Shown here: positions 25,223 through 34,318 of the stretch, piece after piece
How the letters are laid out: each line of letters opens with the position of its first letter
Position numbering within the stretch: position 1 is the stretch's first letter
Assembly: GCF_028682475.1 (NCBI RefSeq)
Contig: NZ_JANHLE010000008.1
Span: forward strand, 1-64,000
DNA from: Pseudomonas putida
GTDB lineage: Bacteria > Pseudomonadota > Gammaproteobacteria > Pseudomonadales > Pseudomonadaceae
Reading direction: 5' to 3'
DNA: 64,000 nt
Made by a program: the position numbers and the translations under genes
Notes under the pieces: generated by a model
Databases searched by the model: none
What the model was told of the DNA's origin: nothing
Seen by the model: only the letters and a program-made list of their open reading frames with translations

Positions 25223-26956
25223 ATGGGCGGTATTTTTCTCCGGCTGATCAACAGCTCCGACCCGCAATTGATGCGTCACGCGTTGGCCTGGCTGTACGGC
25301 TTCGTGCGGCCACACCGGCGCGCGATTGCCGTGTTGCTCGGGCTGTCCCTGACGGCGTCGCTGCTGGTGCTGGTGCAGCCCTGGCTGGTCAAAACCCTGA
25401 TCGACCAAGGCCTGCTGGCCAAGGACTTCCAGGTACTCTGGCAGGTGGCCCTGATCATGATTGCCGTCGGGGTTGTCGGCATGCTGCTGGCGGGCATCAA
25501 CCGCTATCTGCATACACGCCTGTCCGGGCGTATTCTGTTCGCCCTGCGCGATGACCTGTACCGCCACCTGCAGCAGTTGTCACCGGCGTTCTATGGGCGC
25601 AAGCGCATCGGCGACATTCTTTCCCGGCTCGATGGCGATGTTGCCGAGATCCAGCGCTTTGCCGTGGACTCGCTGTTCGCCGCGGTTTCCAGTGTGATTG
25701 GCCTGATCGGTGCGGTCACCCTGATGCTCATGTTGTCCTGGCAGCTGTCGTTGTTGCTGGCGCTGCTGATCCCCATCGAAGTGCTGTGGCTGCGCTGGAT
25801 GCGCCGCAAGGTTGAACGCGAAGTGCGCAACCTGCGCGAGCGCTCTGCCGATGTCTCGTCGTTTCTGGTCGAGACCCTGCCAGCGATGAAATTCATTCAG
25901 GCGGCCGGGCAGCAGCGCCGCGAGTCCGAGCGCCTGGAGCGCCTGGGGCAGGGCTACATGAGCCAGTTGCTGCGGGTGCAGGTCACTGAGTTCTTCACCC
26001 AGGCGGTGCCGGGTACGTTGACCTCACTGTGTCGAGCCTGTGCGTTCCTGGTCGGCGGCTATTGGGTGATTCAGGGTACCTGGCAATTGGGCGCACTGAT
26101 CGCGTTCTCCACCTACCTGGGCATGGCAGTCGGGCCGGTACAGAGCCTGCTCGGTCTGTACGTGGCGGTGCAGCGGATGGCCGTCAGCCTCGGGCGAGTG
26201 ATGGAATTGCAGCAGGAGCCGGTTGGCGTGCGTCAGGCGACAGCGCCGCTGCCCATGCCACAGGGGCCTGGGGAGCTGCGCCTGGAAACTGTGCATTTCG
26301 CCCACGAACAGCGTCTGGGCCGGGTGCTTGGCGGCGTCGATATCTGCATACCGGCAGGCGTGAAAGTGGCAATCAGCGGCGCCTCCGGGGTCGGCAAGTC
26401 GACCCTGATCGATCTGCTGCAGCGCTTTTACGACCCTGAGCAGGGGCGCATCCTGCTCGATGGCGCCGACCTGCGCGACCTGGATCTGTTGGCCCTGCGC
26501 AGGTCGATTGCCGTGGTCAGCCAGGACATCGTGCTGTTTCGCGGCACCCTGGCGCAGAACCTGGCCTACAGCGTGCCCGAGGCCAGCCGGGCAGACCTTG
26601 AGCGAGTGGTGCGCCTGACGCGCCTGGAGTCACTGGTCGAGGCCTTGCCACTTGGCCTCGACGGCCAACTCGGAGAACGTGGCCAGCAACTGTCCGGCGG
26701 GCAGAAACAGCGCATCGCCATTGCCCGCGCCTTGCTCCAGGACCCACGGGTGCTGGTGCTCGACGAAGCAACCTCGGCGGTGGACGAGGCGACCGAGCGC
26801 GAAGTGATCGCCGCTATCGACCAGCTGTTCGCCGGGCGCACGCGGATTCTCATCAGCCATCGCACCAGTACCCTGGCCGACGCCGACTTGCACCTGCACC
26901 TTGAAGACGGCCGTTTGCAAGCGGTCTGGCAGGAGTCTTTACGCAATGACGAATGA
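25223..26956 (+). CDS. qhpF: ABC transporter for quinohemoprotein gamma-subunit maturation
   Basis: 577 residues, a fused permease-ATPase half transporter. Six membrane helices (residues about 30-300) are followed by an ATPase domain with Walker A GASGVGKST, signature LSGGQKQR and Walker B VLVLDEATS. In qhp clusters QhpF carries the modified gamma-subunit precursor across the inner membrane. Immediate overlap with qhpE and coupling to qhpG support this role over a general lipid or drug exporter. Confidence 0.85.
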   Translation: MGGIFLRLINSSDPQLMRHALAWLYGFVRPHRRAIAVLLGLSLTASLLVLVQPWLVKTLIDQGLLAKDFQVLWQVALIMIAVGVVGMLLAGINRYLHTRLSGRILFALRDDLYRHLQQLSPAFYGRKRIGDILSRLDGDVAEIQRFAVDSLFAAVSSVIGLIGAVTLMLMLSWQLSLLLALLIPIEVLWLRWMRRKVEREVRNLRERSADVSSFLVETLPAMKFIQAAGQQRRESERLERLGQGYMSQLLRVQVTEFFTQAVPGTLTSLCRACAFLVGGYWVIQGTWQLGALIAFSTYLGMAVGPVQSLLGLYVAVQRMAVSLGRVMELQQEPVGVRQATAPLPMPQGPGELRLETVHFAHEQRLGRVLGGVDICIPAGVKVAISGASGVGKSTLIDLLQRFYDPEQGRILLDGADLRDLDLLALRRSIAVVSQDIVLFRGTLAQNLAYSVPEASRADLERVVRLTRLESLVEALPLGLDGQLGERGQQLSGGQKQRIAIARALLQDPRVLVLDEATSAVDEATEREVIAAIDQLFAGRTRILISHRTSTLADADLHLHLEDGRLQAVWQESLRNDE

Positions 26957-27626
26957 ACTGTGCGTGGGTGTGATCGACAGCGGCTGTTCGGCGCAGCAGG
27001 CCCAGTACCTAACAGGTGGGCGGCGCTTCTGGCTGGAGCAGGACTCGTTGCGTCAAGGTGAATTGCAGGCCGATGCCCTCGGCCATGGCAGCGCGGTGCT
27101 TGAGCGACTGCTAGCGCAGTCCGATGGCCTGTCGGTGAAGGTCGCCCAGGTCTTCGACAGCCGCGGCGCGACCTCGGTTTTGCAAGTCAGTGCGGCGTTG
27201 CTGTGGCTGGTGGAGCAAGGCGTGAGCCTGGTCAATCTTAGTCTCGGCCTGGCCCAGGATCGAGCGGTCCTGCGCCAGGCCTGCGCCGTGGCGGTGGAGG
27301 CCGGCGTGCTGCTTTGTGCGTCCAGCCCCGCGCGTGGCGCGCCGGTCTATCCGGCCAGCTACCCGGGCGTGCTGCGCATCACCGGCGATGCGCGCTGTGA
27401 AGCGGGGCAATGGTCGTGGCTGGATACTGCGCAGGCAGACTTTGGCGCAGCGGTCGGCGAGGGCGCAGGTACTGCCGGTGCGAGCCTGGCCTGTGCGGCC
27501 CTGAGCGGGCAGATTGCGACCTATCTACGCGACTATCGACAGGCGACACGCGAGCAGGTGTTGGCGTATTTGCGCGACAATGCAGCCTTCATTGGCCCTG
27601 AGCGCCGTGGAGGCGGGCATGGCTGA
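26946..27626 (+). CDS. qhpE: Subtilisin-like protease that processes the gamma subunit
   Basis: 226 residues, a short S8-family protease. The catalytic Asp is in GVIDSGCS, His in GHGSAVLERL, and the Ser in the degenerate segment GTAGASLACAALSG. In the qhp system QhpE removes the N-terminal leader of the gamma-subunit precursor. It lacks a signal peptide, consistent with processing in the cytoplasm. The ATG at 26946 overlaps the 3' end of qhpF by 11 bases; a longer in-frame ORF lies inside qhpF and was rejected. Confidence 0.82.
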   Translation: MTNELCVGVIDSGCSAQQAQYLTGGRRFWLEQDSLRQGELQADALGHGSAVLERLLAQSDGLSVKVAQVFDSRGATSVLQVSAALLWLVEQGVSLVNLSLGLAQDRAVLRQACAVAVEAGVLLCASSPARGAPVYPASYPGVLRITGDARCEAGQWSWLDTAQADFGAAVGEGAGTAGASLACAALSGQIATYLRDYRQATREQVLAYLRDNAAFIGPERRGGGHG

Positions 27627-28914
27627 TCCGCGCATCCTTATTCTGGGTGCCGGCCCTGCCGGTGCGGCCACCGCCATCGGCCTGCGGCGCCTGGGTTATG
27701 CAGTTACCGTGGTGTCCGAGTGGCGTCGCTTCGCGGCCGTGGAAGGCGTTTCGCAGCGGGTGCTGGAGGGCCTGCGCCACGCTGGCTTGGGCAGCGCTCT
27801 CGATGAAGCCGCAACGCCCGCGACCCGCCAGGTACAGTGGAATGGTCAGCACCTGCAACTGAATCAGGAATATCTGCTCGACCGGCAAGCGTTTGATCGG
27901 GCCCTGCGACATGATCTGCAGCGGGCCGGGGTTTCCTTGGTCGAAGGCCGGGTGCGTGAAGTGCTGCACCAAGGTGGCCATCAGGTGCACCTGGACGATG
28001 GACAGACCCTTCAAGCCGAGTTTCTGGTGGAGGCCCGTGGCCGCCAGGCGCCGCTGGCGGGCGATCGCTTGCGTGGCCCGGAGACGGTCAGCCTGCTCAA
28101 TCTCTGGCAGGGCGAGCCTGGCGTGCCGGCCTCGGCGGTGGAAAGCCTCGACGATGGCTGGGCGTGGATGGCCCGTTTGGCGGATGGCCGCTGCTATTGG
28201 CAGATCACCTTGAATGCCGAAGGGTTGCCAGGTAAAGCCGATCTGGCCGAGTACTGCGCTGAACGCCGACGCCGTTCGCAGCTGGTGGCCGAGCTGTTCG
28301 ATGCGCATGCCCTGGCGCCGGCAACCGTCCATGCCCGCAGCAGCACGGCGATTCTGGCGGGCGAGTGTGCGGGCGACGATTGGCTGCGGGTAGGCGATGC
28401 GGCCATGGCGGTTGATCCGCTGTCGGGGAACGGGATTTTTCAGTCGCTGTCCTCGGCGTTGCAGGCGCCGGTGGTGATCAACACGCTGTTGCGCTGCCCG
28501 CAGCGGGCGGCTTTGGCGCGGGGTTTTCATCAGCAACGGATCGAGCAGCTATTCCTGCGCTTTGCCCGCATCGGACGGGACTTTTATGCCCAGGAACATG
28601 CGCGGGCAGATGGGGCGTTCTGGGCGCGCAGGCGGCAATGGCCGGATGCGCAGCCGCTGCATGAGGCCGCCCACTGGGATGCCGTGCGCGTCGAGCGGCG
28701 CCCGGTGTTGCGCGAAGGGCTGGTGGAGGAGGCCGAGGTGGTGGTGACCGCCGATCAGCCGTTGGGCGTGTGGCATTTGCAGGGAATTGAGTTGGCACCT
28801 GTGGTGCGCGGGGTGCAAGACGGGCTTGAACTGGCGCAGGTGTTAAGCGATCGGTCGACGGAGCAGCAAATGATGATGCGGCGTTGGCTGGCCGAGCAAG
28901 GGTATGGCTTGTAG
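27619..28914 (+). CDS. qhpG: FAD-dependent monooxygenase for CTQ biogenesis
   Basis: 431 residues, a tryptophan-halogenase/PHBH-like flavoprotein: FAD motif ILGAGPAGAATAIGLRRLGY at the N terminus and GDAAMAVDPLSGNGIFQSLSSAL in the middle. QhpG hydroxylates the gamma-subunit Trp during formation of cysteine tryptophylquinone. It overlaps qhpE by 8 bases. Its TAG stop (28912-28914) lies inside the left arm of a large palindrome that also contains the stop of the convergent dehydrogenase gene. Confidence 0.83.
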   Translation: MADPRILILGAGPAGAATAIGLRRLGYAVTVVSEWRRFAAVEGVSQRVLEGLRHAGLGSALDEAATPATRQVQWNGQHLQLNQEYLLDRQAFDRALRHDLQRAGVSLVEGRVREVLHQGGHQVHLDDGQTLQAEFLVEARGRQAPLAGDRLRGPETVSLLNLWQGEPGVPASAVESLDDGWAWMARLADGRCYWQITLNAEGLPGKADLAEYCAERRRRSQLVAELFDAHALAPATVHARSSTAILAGECAGDDWLRVGDAAMAVDPLSGNGIFQSLSSALQAPVVINTLLRCPQRAALARGFHQQRIEQLFLRFARIGRDFYAQEHARADGAFWARRRQWPDAQPLHEAAHWDAVRVERRPVLREGLVEEAEVVVTADQPLGVWHLQGIELAPVVRGVQDGLELAQVLSDRSTEQQMMMRRWLAEQGYGL

Positions 28915-28992
28915 GAGCGGATTTATCCGCGATGCCCGGCATCGCCGGGCCAGGGGCGCTACGCGCCCCATCGCGGATAAATCCGCTCCTAC
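28911..28992. repeat. REP-type palindrome between convergent genes
   Basis: GTAGGAGCGGATTTATCCGC (from 28911) is repeated in inverted form up to 28992, continuing inward through CGATG / CATCG, with further complementary GC-rich sequence between (GCCCGGCATCGCCGGGC and GGGGCGCTACGCGCCCC). This is a typical Pseudomonas REP/BIME-like element and should end transcripts from both sides. Both flanking stop codons are TAGs within its arms. Confidence 0.85.
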
Positions 28993-30482
28993 AGTTTGAT
29001 CAGCACCGATTTCAGCTCGGTGTAGTGCTCGATCGCCGCAGCGCCCATTTCCCGACCCACGCCAGACAGCTTGTAACCACCGAACGGCAGTGCCGGATCC
29101 AGCGCGCTGTGACAGTTGACCCACACCGAACCGGACTTGATCCGCGGGATCATCCGGTGCACCGCCGCCAGGTCGTTGGACCAGATGCTCGCGCCCAGGC
29201 CGTAAGGGTTGTCGTTCGCCAGGCGCACCACTTCATCGATGTCGTCGAAGGGCATGGCGACCAGCACCGGGCCGAAAATCTCTTCCTGAACCAGGCGATG
29301 ACGCTGATCGACGTCAACGATCACCGTCGGCTTGACGAAATACCCCGGACCAAAACCTTCGCCACCGCAGGCGATGGTGGCGCCCAGTTCGCGGCCAAGG
29401 TTGATGTAGCCGGTCACCCGGTCCTGCTGTTTGGCGGAGATCAGCGGGCCCATCTGCACTTGCGGATCAAGGCCGTTGCCGAGTTTCATGCCGTTGGCAA
29501 TCGAGGCGATGTCGGCCACCACATTGTCGAAATGCTTGCGGTGCACATAGAGGCGTGAACCGGCGCAGCACACCTGGCCCTGGTTGAAGAAGATCGCCGT
29601 GGCAGCACCCGCGGCAGCCTCCTGCAAGTTGGCGTCGGGCATGACGATGGTCGGCGACTTGCCGCCCAGCTCCAGGGTCACGCGGGTCATGTTTTCCATG
29701 GCCGCCTTGCCGATCTGTTTGCCGACTTCGGTGGAGCCGGTGAAGGTCAGTTTGTCCACACCAGGGTGGCGGGTCAGGGCGGCACCGGCACTCAGGCCGG
29801 TGCCGGTGACGACGTTGAATACGCCATCCGGATAAGCGGCTTCCTGCACCAGTTCGGCCAGCTTCAACGCTGTCAGCGGGGTTTCGTCGGCAGGTTTGAG
29901 CACCATGGTGCAGCCGGTGGCGAGCGCCGGCCCGAGCTTCCAGCAGGCCAGCAGCAGCGGGAAGTTCCAGGCAACGATGGCGCCGACTACACCGATGGCT
30001 TCGCGGCGGATGAAACCGTGGAACTGATCGTCGGGCATCAACGGCAGCGAAGGCTCCACCGTCGTGCCTTCAATCTTGGTGGCCCAGCCAGCCATGTAGC
30101 GCAGAAAGTCGATGGCCAGTTGCACGTCCATGACTTTGGCCACTGCAGCGCTCTTGCCGTTGTTCAAGCACTCAAGTTCGGCCAGTTCCTGCGCGTCACG
30201 CTCCATCAGTTCGGCCAGGCGCCACAGCAGGTTCTGCCGCTCACGGGGACGCATGCGGCTCCAGGCCGAGTCATCGAACGCTGCGCGCGCCGCCTTGACG
30301 GCGCGGTCGACATCGTCGCCGTCAGCGCAGGGGACTTCGCCCAGCACTTCGCCAGTGGCCGGGTTGCGAAAGCTCATGGTCTTGCCACTCTGCGCGTCCT
30401 GCCAGTCGGCGCCGATGCGCATCTTCAGTTTGCGGTCGAGAAAAGCCTGGGTGCGGGGGAGGATGGGCAGGGTCGAAAGCAT
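28989..30482 (-). CDS. Phenylacetaldehyde dehydrogenase-like aldehyde dehydrogenase
   Basis: 497 residues, ALDH superfamily with AWNFP, LELGGKSP and the catalytic Cys in FNQGQVCCAGS. The N terminus MLSTLPILPRTQAFL resembles that of P. putida phenylacetaldehyde dehydrogenase (PadA/PeaE). It should oxidise the aldehyde made by the quinohemoprotein amine dehydrogenase encoded next to it. The start at 30482 has an AGAGG box 10 bases upstream; longer in-frame starts (30503, 30611) have poor sites. It is divergent from qhpA, sharing a 410-base control region. Confidence 0.88.
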   Translation of the reverse strand: MLSTLPILPRTQAFLDRKLKMRIGADWQDAQSGKTMSFRNPATGEVLGEVPCADGDDVDRAVKAARAAFDDSAWSRMRPRERQNLLWRLAELMERDAQELAELECLNNGKSAAVAKVMDVQLAIDFLRYMAGWATKIEGTTVEPSLPLMPDDQFHGFIRREAIGVVGAIVAWNFPLLLACWKLGPALATGCTMVLKPADETPLTALKLAELVQEAAYPDGVFNVVTGTGLSAGAALTRHPGVDKLTFTGSTEVGKQIGKAAMENMTRVTLELGGKSPTIVMPDANLQEAAAGAATAIFFNQGQVCCAGSRLYVHRKHFDNVVADIASIANGMKLGNGLDPQVQMGPLISAKQQDRVTGYINLGRELGATIACGGEGFGPGYFVKPTVIVDVDQRHRLVQEEIFGPVLVAMPFDDIDEVVRLANDNPYGLGASIWSNDLAAVHRMIPRIKSGSVWVNCHSALDPALPFGGYKLSGVGREMGAAAIEHYTELKSVLIKL

Positions 30483-30623
30483 GGGGGCAACGCCTCTTTT
30501 CATTGGATGTGCAGGGGCTTTCGCAACCGCCATGCCAAGGTCGAAAACTGCTACCAAGTCATTGATATTAAGCGCTTTATGTTCATTTTTCGGCGACGCA
30601 AAGCCGCCCACGTTGTAGCACTT

Positions 30624-30697
30624 TGAGACGGCATGAGACGTCAGTGGAACAGTTCAGCGTTGGCCTAAGCTCATAAGGCGCGATGCGCCTGTCTCAC
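30624..30697. promoter_or_regulatory. TGAGACG repeats, possible activator-binding sites
   Basis: TGAGACG occurs at 30624-30630 and 30634-30640 (10-base spacing), and an inverted copy TGTCTCACG starts at 30690. They lie 110-180 bases upstream of the sigma-54-like promoter, the usual distance for enhancer sites of an AcoR-type activator. The rest of the 410-base gap 30483-30892 holds no gene. Confidence 0.45.
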
Positions 30698-30802
30698 GCT
30701 GCAACGGGCTGTCGCAAATTTAGACGCCCGGCGTGGATCCCGGGCCGTTGCAAGGCCGCCGTGGTTTCGCTTAACGCATTGAAAATAAACACTTTGGCCA
30801 GG

Positions 30803-30820
30803 TTGGCACAGTTCCTGTAT
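30803..30820 (+). promoter_or_regulatory. Sigma-54-like promoter of qhpADCB
   Basis: TTGGCACAGTTCCTGTAT has the -24 element TTGGCAC and, 10 bases after its GG, a G at the -12 position (CTGT where TTGC is usual). It lies 73 bases before qhpA, and a sigma-54 activator gene is in the same cluster. The -12 element is imperfect, so the call is moderate. Confidence 0.5.
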
Positions 30821-30892
30821 TGAACATTCGCAGAAGTACCTACGGCACCCAGCGTGCAATAACGATAAGAACAACACCGTGGAGGTCTGACC

Positions 30893-32458
30893 TTGAGAAC
30901 GACTCGACTCCGGCGACACACCAGCCGCCTGGCGCTGATCGCCGCCGCCTTGCTATGTACCCAGGTCCAGGCCAAAGAGCCCGGCGCCGACCTGCTACAG
31001 AGCAAGTGCATGGGCTGTCACACTGCCGAGGGCAACGACAGCTACAGCCGTATCAGCCACCAGCGCAAAACCCCCGAAGGCTGGCTGATAAGCATCGGCC
31101 GCATGCAGGTCATGCATGGTCTGCAGATCAGCGATGATGACCGCCGCACGCTGGTCAAGTACCTGGCCGACAAGCAAGGCCTGGCACCCAGTGAGACCGA
31201 GGGGGTGCGTTATGCCATGGAGCGCCGCCTGAACACGGTTGAACAGTTTGACGAAAAGCTCAGCCAGACCTGCGGCCGTTGCCACTCCGGTGCACGGGTC
31301 GCGCTGCAGCGGCGCCCGGCCAAGGAATGGGAACATCTGGTCCACTTCCACTTGGGTCAATGGCCTTCACTCGAGTACCAGGCGCTGTCGCGGGACCGCG
31401 ACTGGCTTGAGATCGCCTTGAAAGAAATGGTGCCAGACTTGGCCAAGCGCTACCCGCTGGACAATCCCGCCTGGACCGACTGGCAGAAAACCCGGCCCAA
31501 GGCCGAGGTGCTGCTGGGACAGTGGGCGTTTAGCGGCCATATGCTGACCAAGGGCGATGTGCGCGGTGAAATGACCGTTAGCGCAGGCCAGGGTGATGCC
31601 TTCAAGGTGCAGGTCGAAGGCACTTATGCCGACGGTACGCCGTTCCAGGGCAGCGGCTCGGCCATTCTCTACAACGGTTTCGAATGGCGCGCCAGTGTGC
31701 AGATCGGTGACACCGCCATGCGTCAGGTCTTCGCCGCCGTCGATGGCGAGATGAAAGGCCGCATGTTCGAGGCCGAGCACGACGAACGCGGCCTGGATTT
31801 CACTGCCGTGAAGGAGGGCAAGGCCCGGTTGCTGGCGGTACAGCCTGCGTTCATCAAGGCCGGCAGCGAGGCTGAGCTGACGCTGGTGGGCAGCGGCTTG
31901 TCCGGCAAGCCGGACCTTGGCCCGGGTATCGAGGTGACCCAAGTGCTCGAATCAAGTGCCAACCAGGTTCGGGTCAAGGCCCGCGCCGCGGCCGATGCGG
32001 CGCCAGGCCTGCGCGAAGTCAGCCAGGGCGGGTTGAAAGGGCCGAGCCTGGCAGTCTACGACAAAGTCGAGGAAGTGAAAGTGGTGCCGGCGTTCTCCAT
32101 CGCCCGCATCGGTGAGAACGGCGGCAGTACGCCGAAGGTGCAAGGGCGCTTCGAGGCCGAGGCCTGGGGCAAAGATGCCAAGGGCCAGCCGCTGCGTATT
32201 GGCTATCTGCCGGCGCAGTGGTCGGTCGAGCCTTACACCGAAAAAGCCAGGGAAGACGAAGACGTCAAGTTCGCCGGGCAGATGCTCGAGAACGGCATCT
32301 TCATGCCCGCTGGTGCCGGCCCCAACCCTGAGCGGCGGATGATGACCAACAACGCGGGCAACCTGAAAGTGATCGCCCAGCTCGAGGACGGCGGACAGAA
32401 GGGCGAAGGCCACCTGATCGTCACCGTGCAACGCTGGAACAACCCACCGCTGCCGTGA
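30893..32458 (+). CDS. qhpA: Quinohemoprotein amine dehydrogenase alpha subunit (diheme)
   Basis: 521 residues. A signal peptide ending near AKEPGA is followed by two heme c sites, CMGCH (39-43) and CGRCH (127-131), and beta-rich domains that complete the alpha subunit. The periplasmic alpha-beta-gamma enzyme oxidises primary amines to aldehydes and passes electrons through these hemes to cytochrome or azurin. The start is a TTG with a perfect GGAGG 7 bases ahead; no ATG suits. It is first of qhpADCB. Confidence 0.93.
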   Translation: MRTTRLRRHTSRLALIAAALLCTQVQAKEPGADLLQSKCMGCHTAEGNDSYSRISHQRKTPEGWLISIGRMQVMHGLQISDDDRRTLVKYLADKQGLAPSETEGVRYAMERRLNTVEQFDEKLSQTCGRCHSGARVALQRRPAKEWEHLVHFHLGQWPSLEYQALSRDRDWLEIALKEMVPDLAKRYPLDNPAWTDWQKTRPKAEVLLGQWAFSGHMLTKGDVRGEMTVSAGQGDAFKVQVEGTYADGTPFQGSGSAILYNGFEWRASVQIGDTAMRQVFAAVDGEMKGRMFEAEHDERGLDFTAVKEGKARLLAVQPAFIKAGSEAELTLVGSGLSGKPDLGPGIEVTQVLESSANQVRVKARAAADAAPGLREVSQGGLKGPSLAVYDKVEEVKVVPAFSIARIGENGGSTPKVQGRFEAEAWGKDAKGQPLRIGYLPAQWSVEPYTEKAREDEDVKFAGQMLENGIFMPAGAGPNPERRMMTNNAGNLKVIAQLEDGGQKGEGHLIVTVQRWNNPPLP

Positions 32459-32531
32459 TCGGCCGTGGACCCAACGGGCACTGCGGTGCCTGGATGCCAA
32501 CGTTGATCACAATGCACATCGGGAGGTCGCC

Positions 32532-33962
32532 ATGGGCGCACTATTGAATCTGGTCGAACGCAACCTGCACGAAGTGCAGGTGGATGCCGACCGCATGCTG
32601 TTCCATATCCCCAGCAGTTCGCTGTTTGCTACCGACGCCGTCACAGGCGGCATCATCGACACCTTGCGCGAGCAGGGCTGTTCGCCTGAGGAGTTGCAGC
32701 AACGTTTGCAATCACGCTTCAGCGGTGACGACATCATCGACACCCTGCGCGAGCTGATTGCCCTGGAAGTGGTCAGTGACGGCTCGCCGCTGACCCCGGA
32801 AATCGGCGTAAAACGCGTCGAGCGTACGGCGATCAATACCGTGGTGTTGAACGTCAACACCGGCTGCAACCTGAGCTGCACCTACTGCTACAAGGAAGAC
32901 CTGGACAAGCCCTCGGCGGGCAAAAAAATGGACGTGGAAACAGCCATCGCTTCGGTGGAGATGCTGCTCAAGGAATCCCCGGATGAAGAGCGTTTCACGG
33001 TGGTGTTTTTCGGCGGCGAACCCCTGAGCAATCGCAAGCTGATTGAGTACATGGTCGACTATTGTGAGAAGCGCTTTGCCGAGGCCGGCAAGCTTGTCGA
33101 GTTCGTGATGACCACCAACGCCACGCTGCTCACCGAGGAGACCGTGGATTACCTCAACGCCCACCGCTTTGGCCTGTCGGTGAGCATCGACGGCCCCAAG
33201 ACCGTCCATGACCGCAACCGCATCACCGTCGGCGGGCAGGGTACCTATGACGTGGTGCGGCGCAAAGCCGAGATGCTGCTGTCGCGCTACAACAGCCGCC
33301 CGGTAGGTGCACGGGTGACCTTGACCACCGGTGTGACCGATGTCGAAACCATTTGGGATCACCTGTTCAACGAACTGGGGTTTGCCGAAGTCGGTTTCGC
33401 CCCGGTGACCTCCGGTGACATCAGCAGCTTCAACCTCACCAGCGATGAACTGGTGCAGGTGTTCGCCAACATGAAGGCCCTTGGCCGGCGTTACCTGGAA
33501 GCCGCATTGGAACACCGCAATATCGGCTTCTCCAACCTCCATCAGCTGATTACCGACATCCATGAAGGGCACAAGAAAGCCCTGCCGTGCGGCGCCGGCT
33601 TGAAGATGCTGGCGGTCGATCACAAGGGCGAGCTGAACCTGTGCCATCGCTTCACCGGCTCCAGCCTGCCGACCTTTGGCAACGTCCACAGCGGGGTGAA
33701 ACAGGTGGAGCTGAACGACTTCCTGTCCCAGCGCCTGGACCGCAGCGGTACTGGCTGCGACAGCTGCCGCATCCGCAATCTGTGCTCGGGCGGCTGCTAC
33801 CACGAAAGTTATGCCCGCTACGGCGATCCTACTCATCCGACCTATCACTACTGCGAGTTGATGCGCGACTGGGTCGACTTCGGCATCGAAGTCTACAGCC
33901 GCATCATGGCCGCCAATCCGGCCTTCATCAGCCGCTACATCACTCCGCGGAAGGCGCATTGA
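32532..33962 (+). CDS. qhpD: Radical SAM/SPASM maturase for gamma-subunit thioethers
   Basis: 476 residues. The radical SAM cluster motif CNLSCTYC is at residues 112-119 and the C-terminal SPASM region [23 protein letters not shown] supplies auxiliary iron-sulfur ligands. QhpD makes the intrapeptide Cys-to-Asp/Glu thioether bonds in the gamma subunit before export. It sits between qhpA and its substrate gene qhpC, with a GGGAGG box. Confidence 0.93.
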   Translation: MGALLNLVERNLHEVQVDADRMLFHIPSSSLFATDAVTGGIIDTLREQGCSPEELQQRLQSRFSGDDIIDTLRELIALEVVSDGSPLTPEIGVKRVERTAINTVVLNVNTGCNLSCTYCYKEDLDKPSAGKKMDVETAIASVEMLLKESPDEERFTVVFFGGEPLSNRKLIEYMVDYCEKRFAEAGKLVEFVMTTNATLLTEETVDYLNAHRFGLSVSIDGPKTVHDRNRITVGGQGTYDVVRRKAEMLLSRYNSRPVGARVTLTTGVTDVETIWDHLFNELGFAEVGFAPVTSGDISSFNLTSDELVQVFANMKALGRRYLEAALEHRNIGFSNLHQLITDIHEGHKKALPCGAGLKMLAVDHKGELNLCHRFTGSSLPTFGNVHSGVKQVELNDFLSQRLDRSGTGCDSCRIRNLCSGGCYHESYARYGDPTHPTYHYCELMRDWVDFGIEVYSRIMAANPAFISRYITPRKAH

Positions 33963-33963
33963 T

Positions 33964-34287
33964 ATGAAACATCTCAAGCCGCTGAACAACAAAGCGCAAA
34001 TTCTTGAGCAAGCGGTCGCCCAGGACCGGGTCGAGGAAGTCGTGGCCATGAGCGCGGTCGCCGGGTGCACCGCCACCACCGACCCGGGCTGGGAAGTGGA
34101 TGCCTTCGGTGGCGTCAGCTCGCTGTGCCAGCCGATGGAGGCTGATCTCTATGGCTGCTCGGACCCGTGCTGGTGGCCCGCCCAGGTGCCCGACATGATG
34201 AGCACCTACCAGGACTGGAACGCCCAGGCCAGCAACTCCCAAGACGATTGGCGCAACCTCGGCACTGTGTTCCCGAAAGACAAGTGA
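33964..34287 (+). CDS. qhpC: Quinohemoprotein amine dehydrogenase gamma subunit precursor
   Basis: 107 residues. A 28-residue leader (not a Sec signal) precedes a mature peptide starting MSAVAGC. In mature numbering all known cross-link positions are present: Cys7-Glu16, Cys27-Asp33 and Cys41-Asp49 for thioethers, and Cys37-Trp43 for cysteine tryptophylquinone (segment CSDPCWW). The catalytic Asp33 is part of these links. It is a ribosomally made, post-translationally modified catalytic subunit. It starts one base after qhpD ends. Confidence 0.95.
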   Translation: MKHLKPLNNKAQILEQAVAQDRVEEVVAMSAVAGCTATTDPGWEVDAFGGVSSLCQPMEADLYGCSDPCWWPAQVPDMMSTYQDWNAQASNSQDDWRNLGTVFPKDK

Positions 34288-34318
34288 CCGGCCAACAAGA
34301 ACAACAAGGGGAAACCGC

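Noticed and set aside
30600..30780. Possible sigma-54 promoter for the aldehyde dehydrogenase (TTGC near 30750 on the minus strand)
   Set aside because: There is no GG at the -24 distance from this TTGC.
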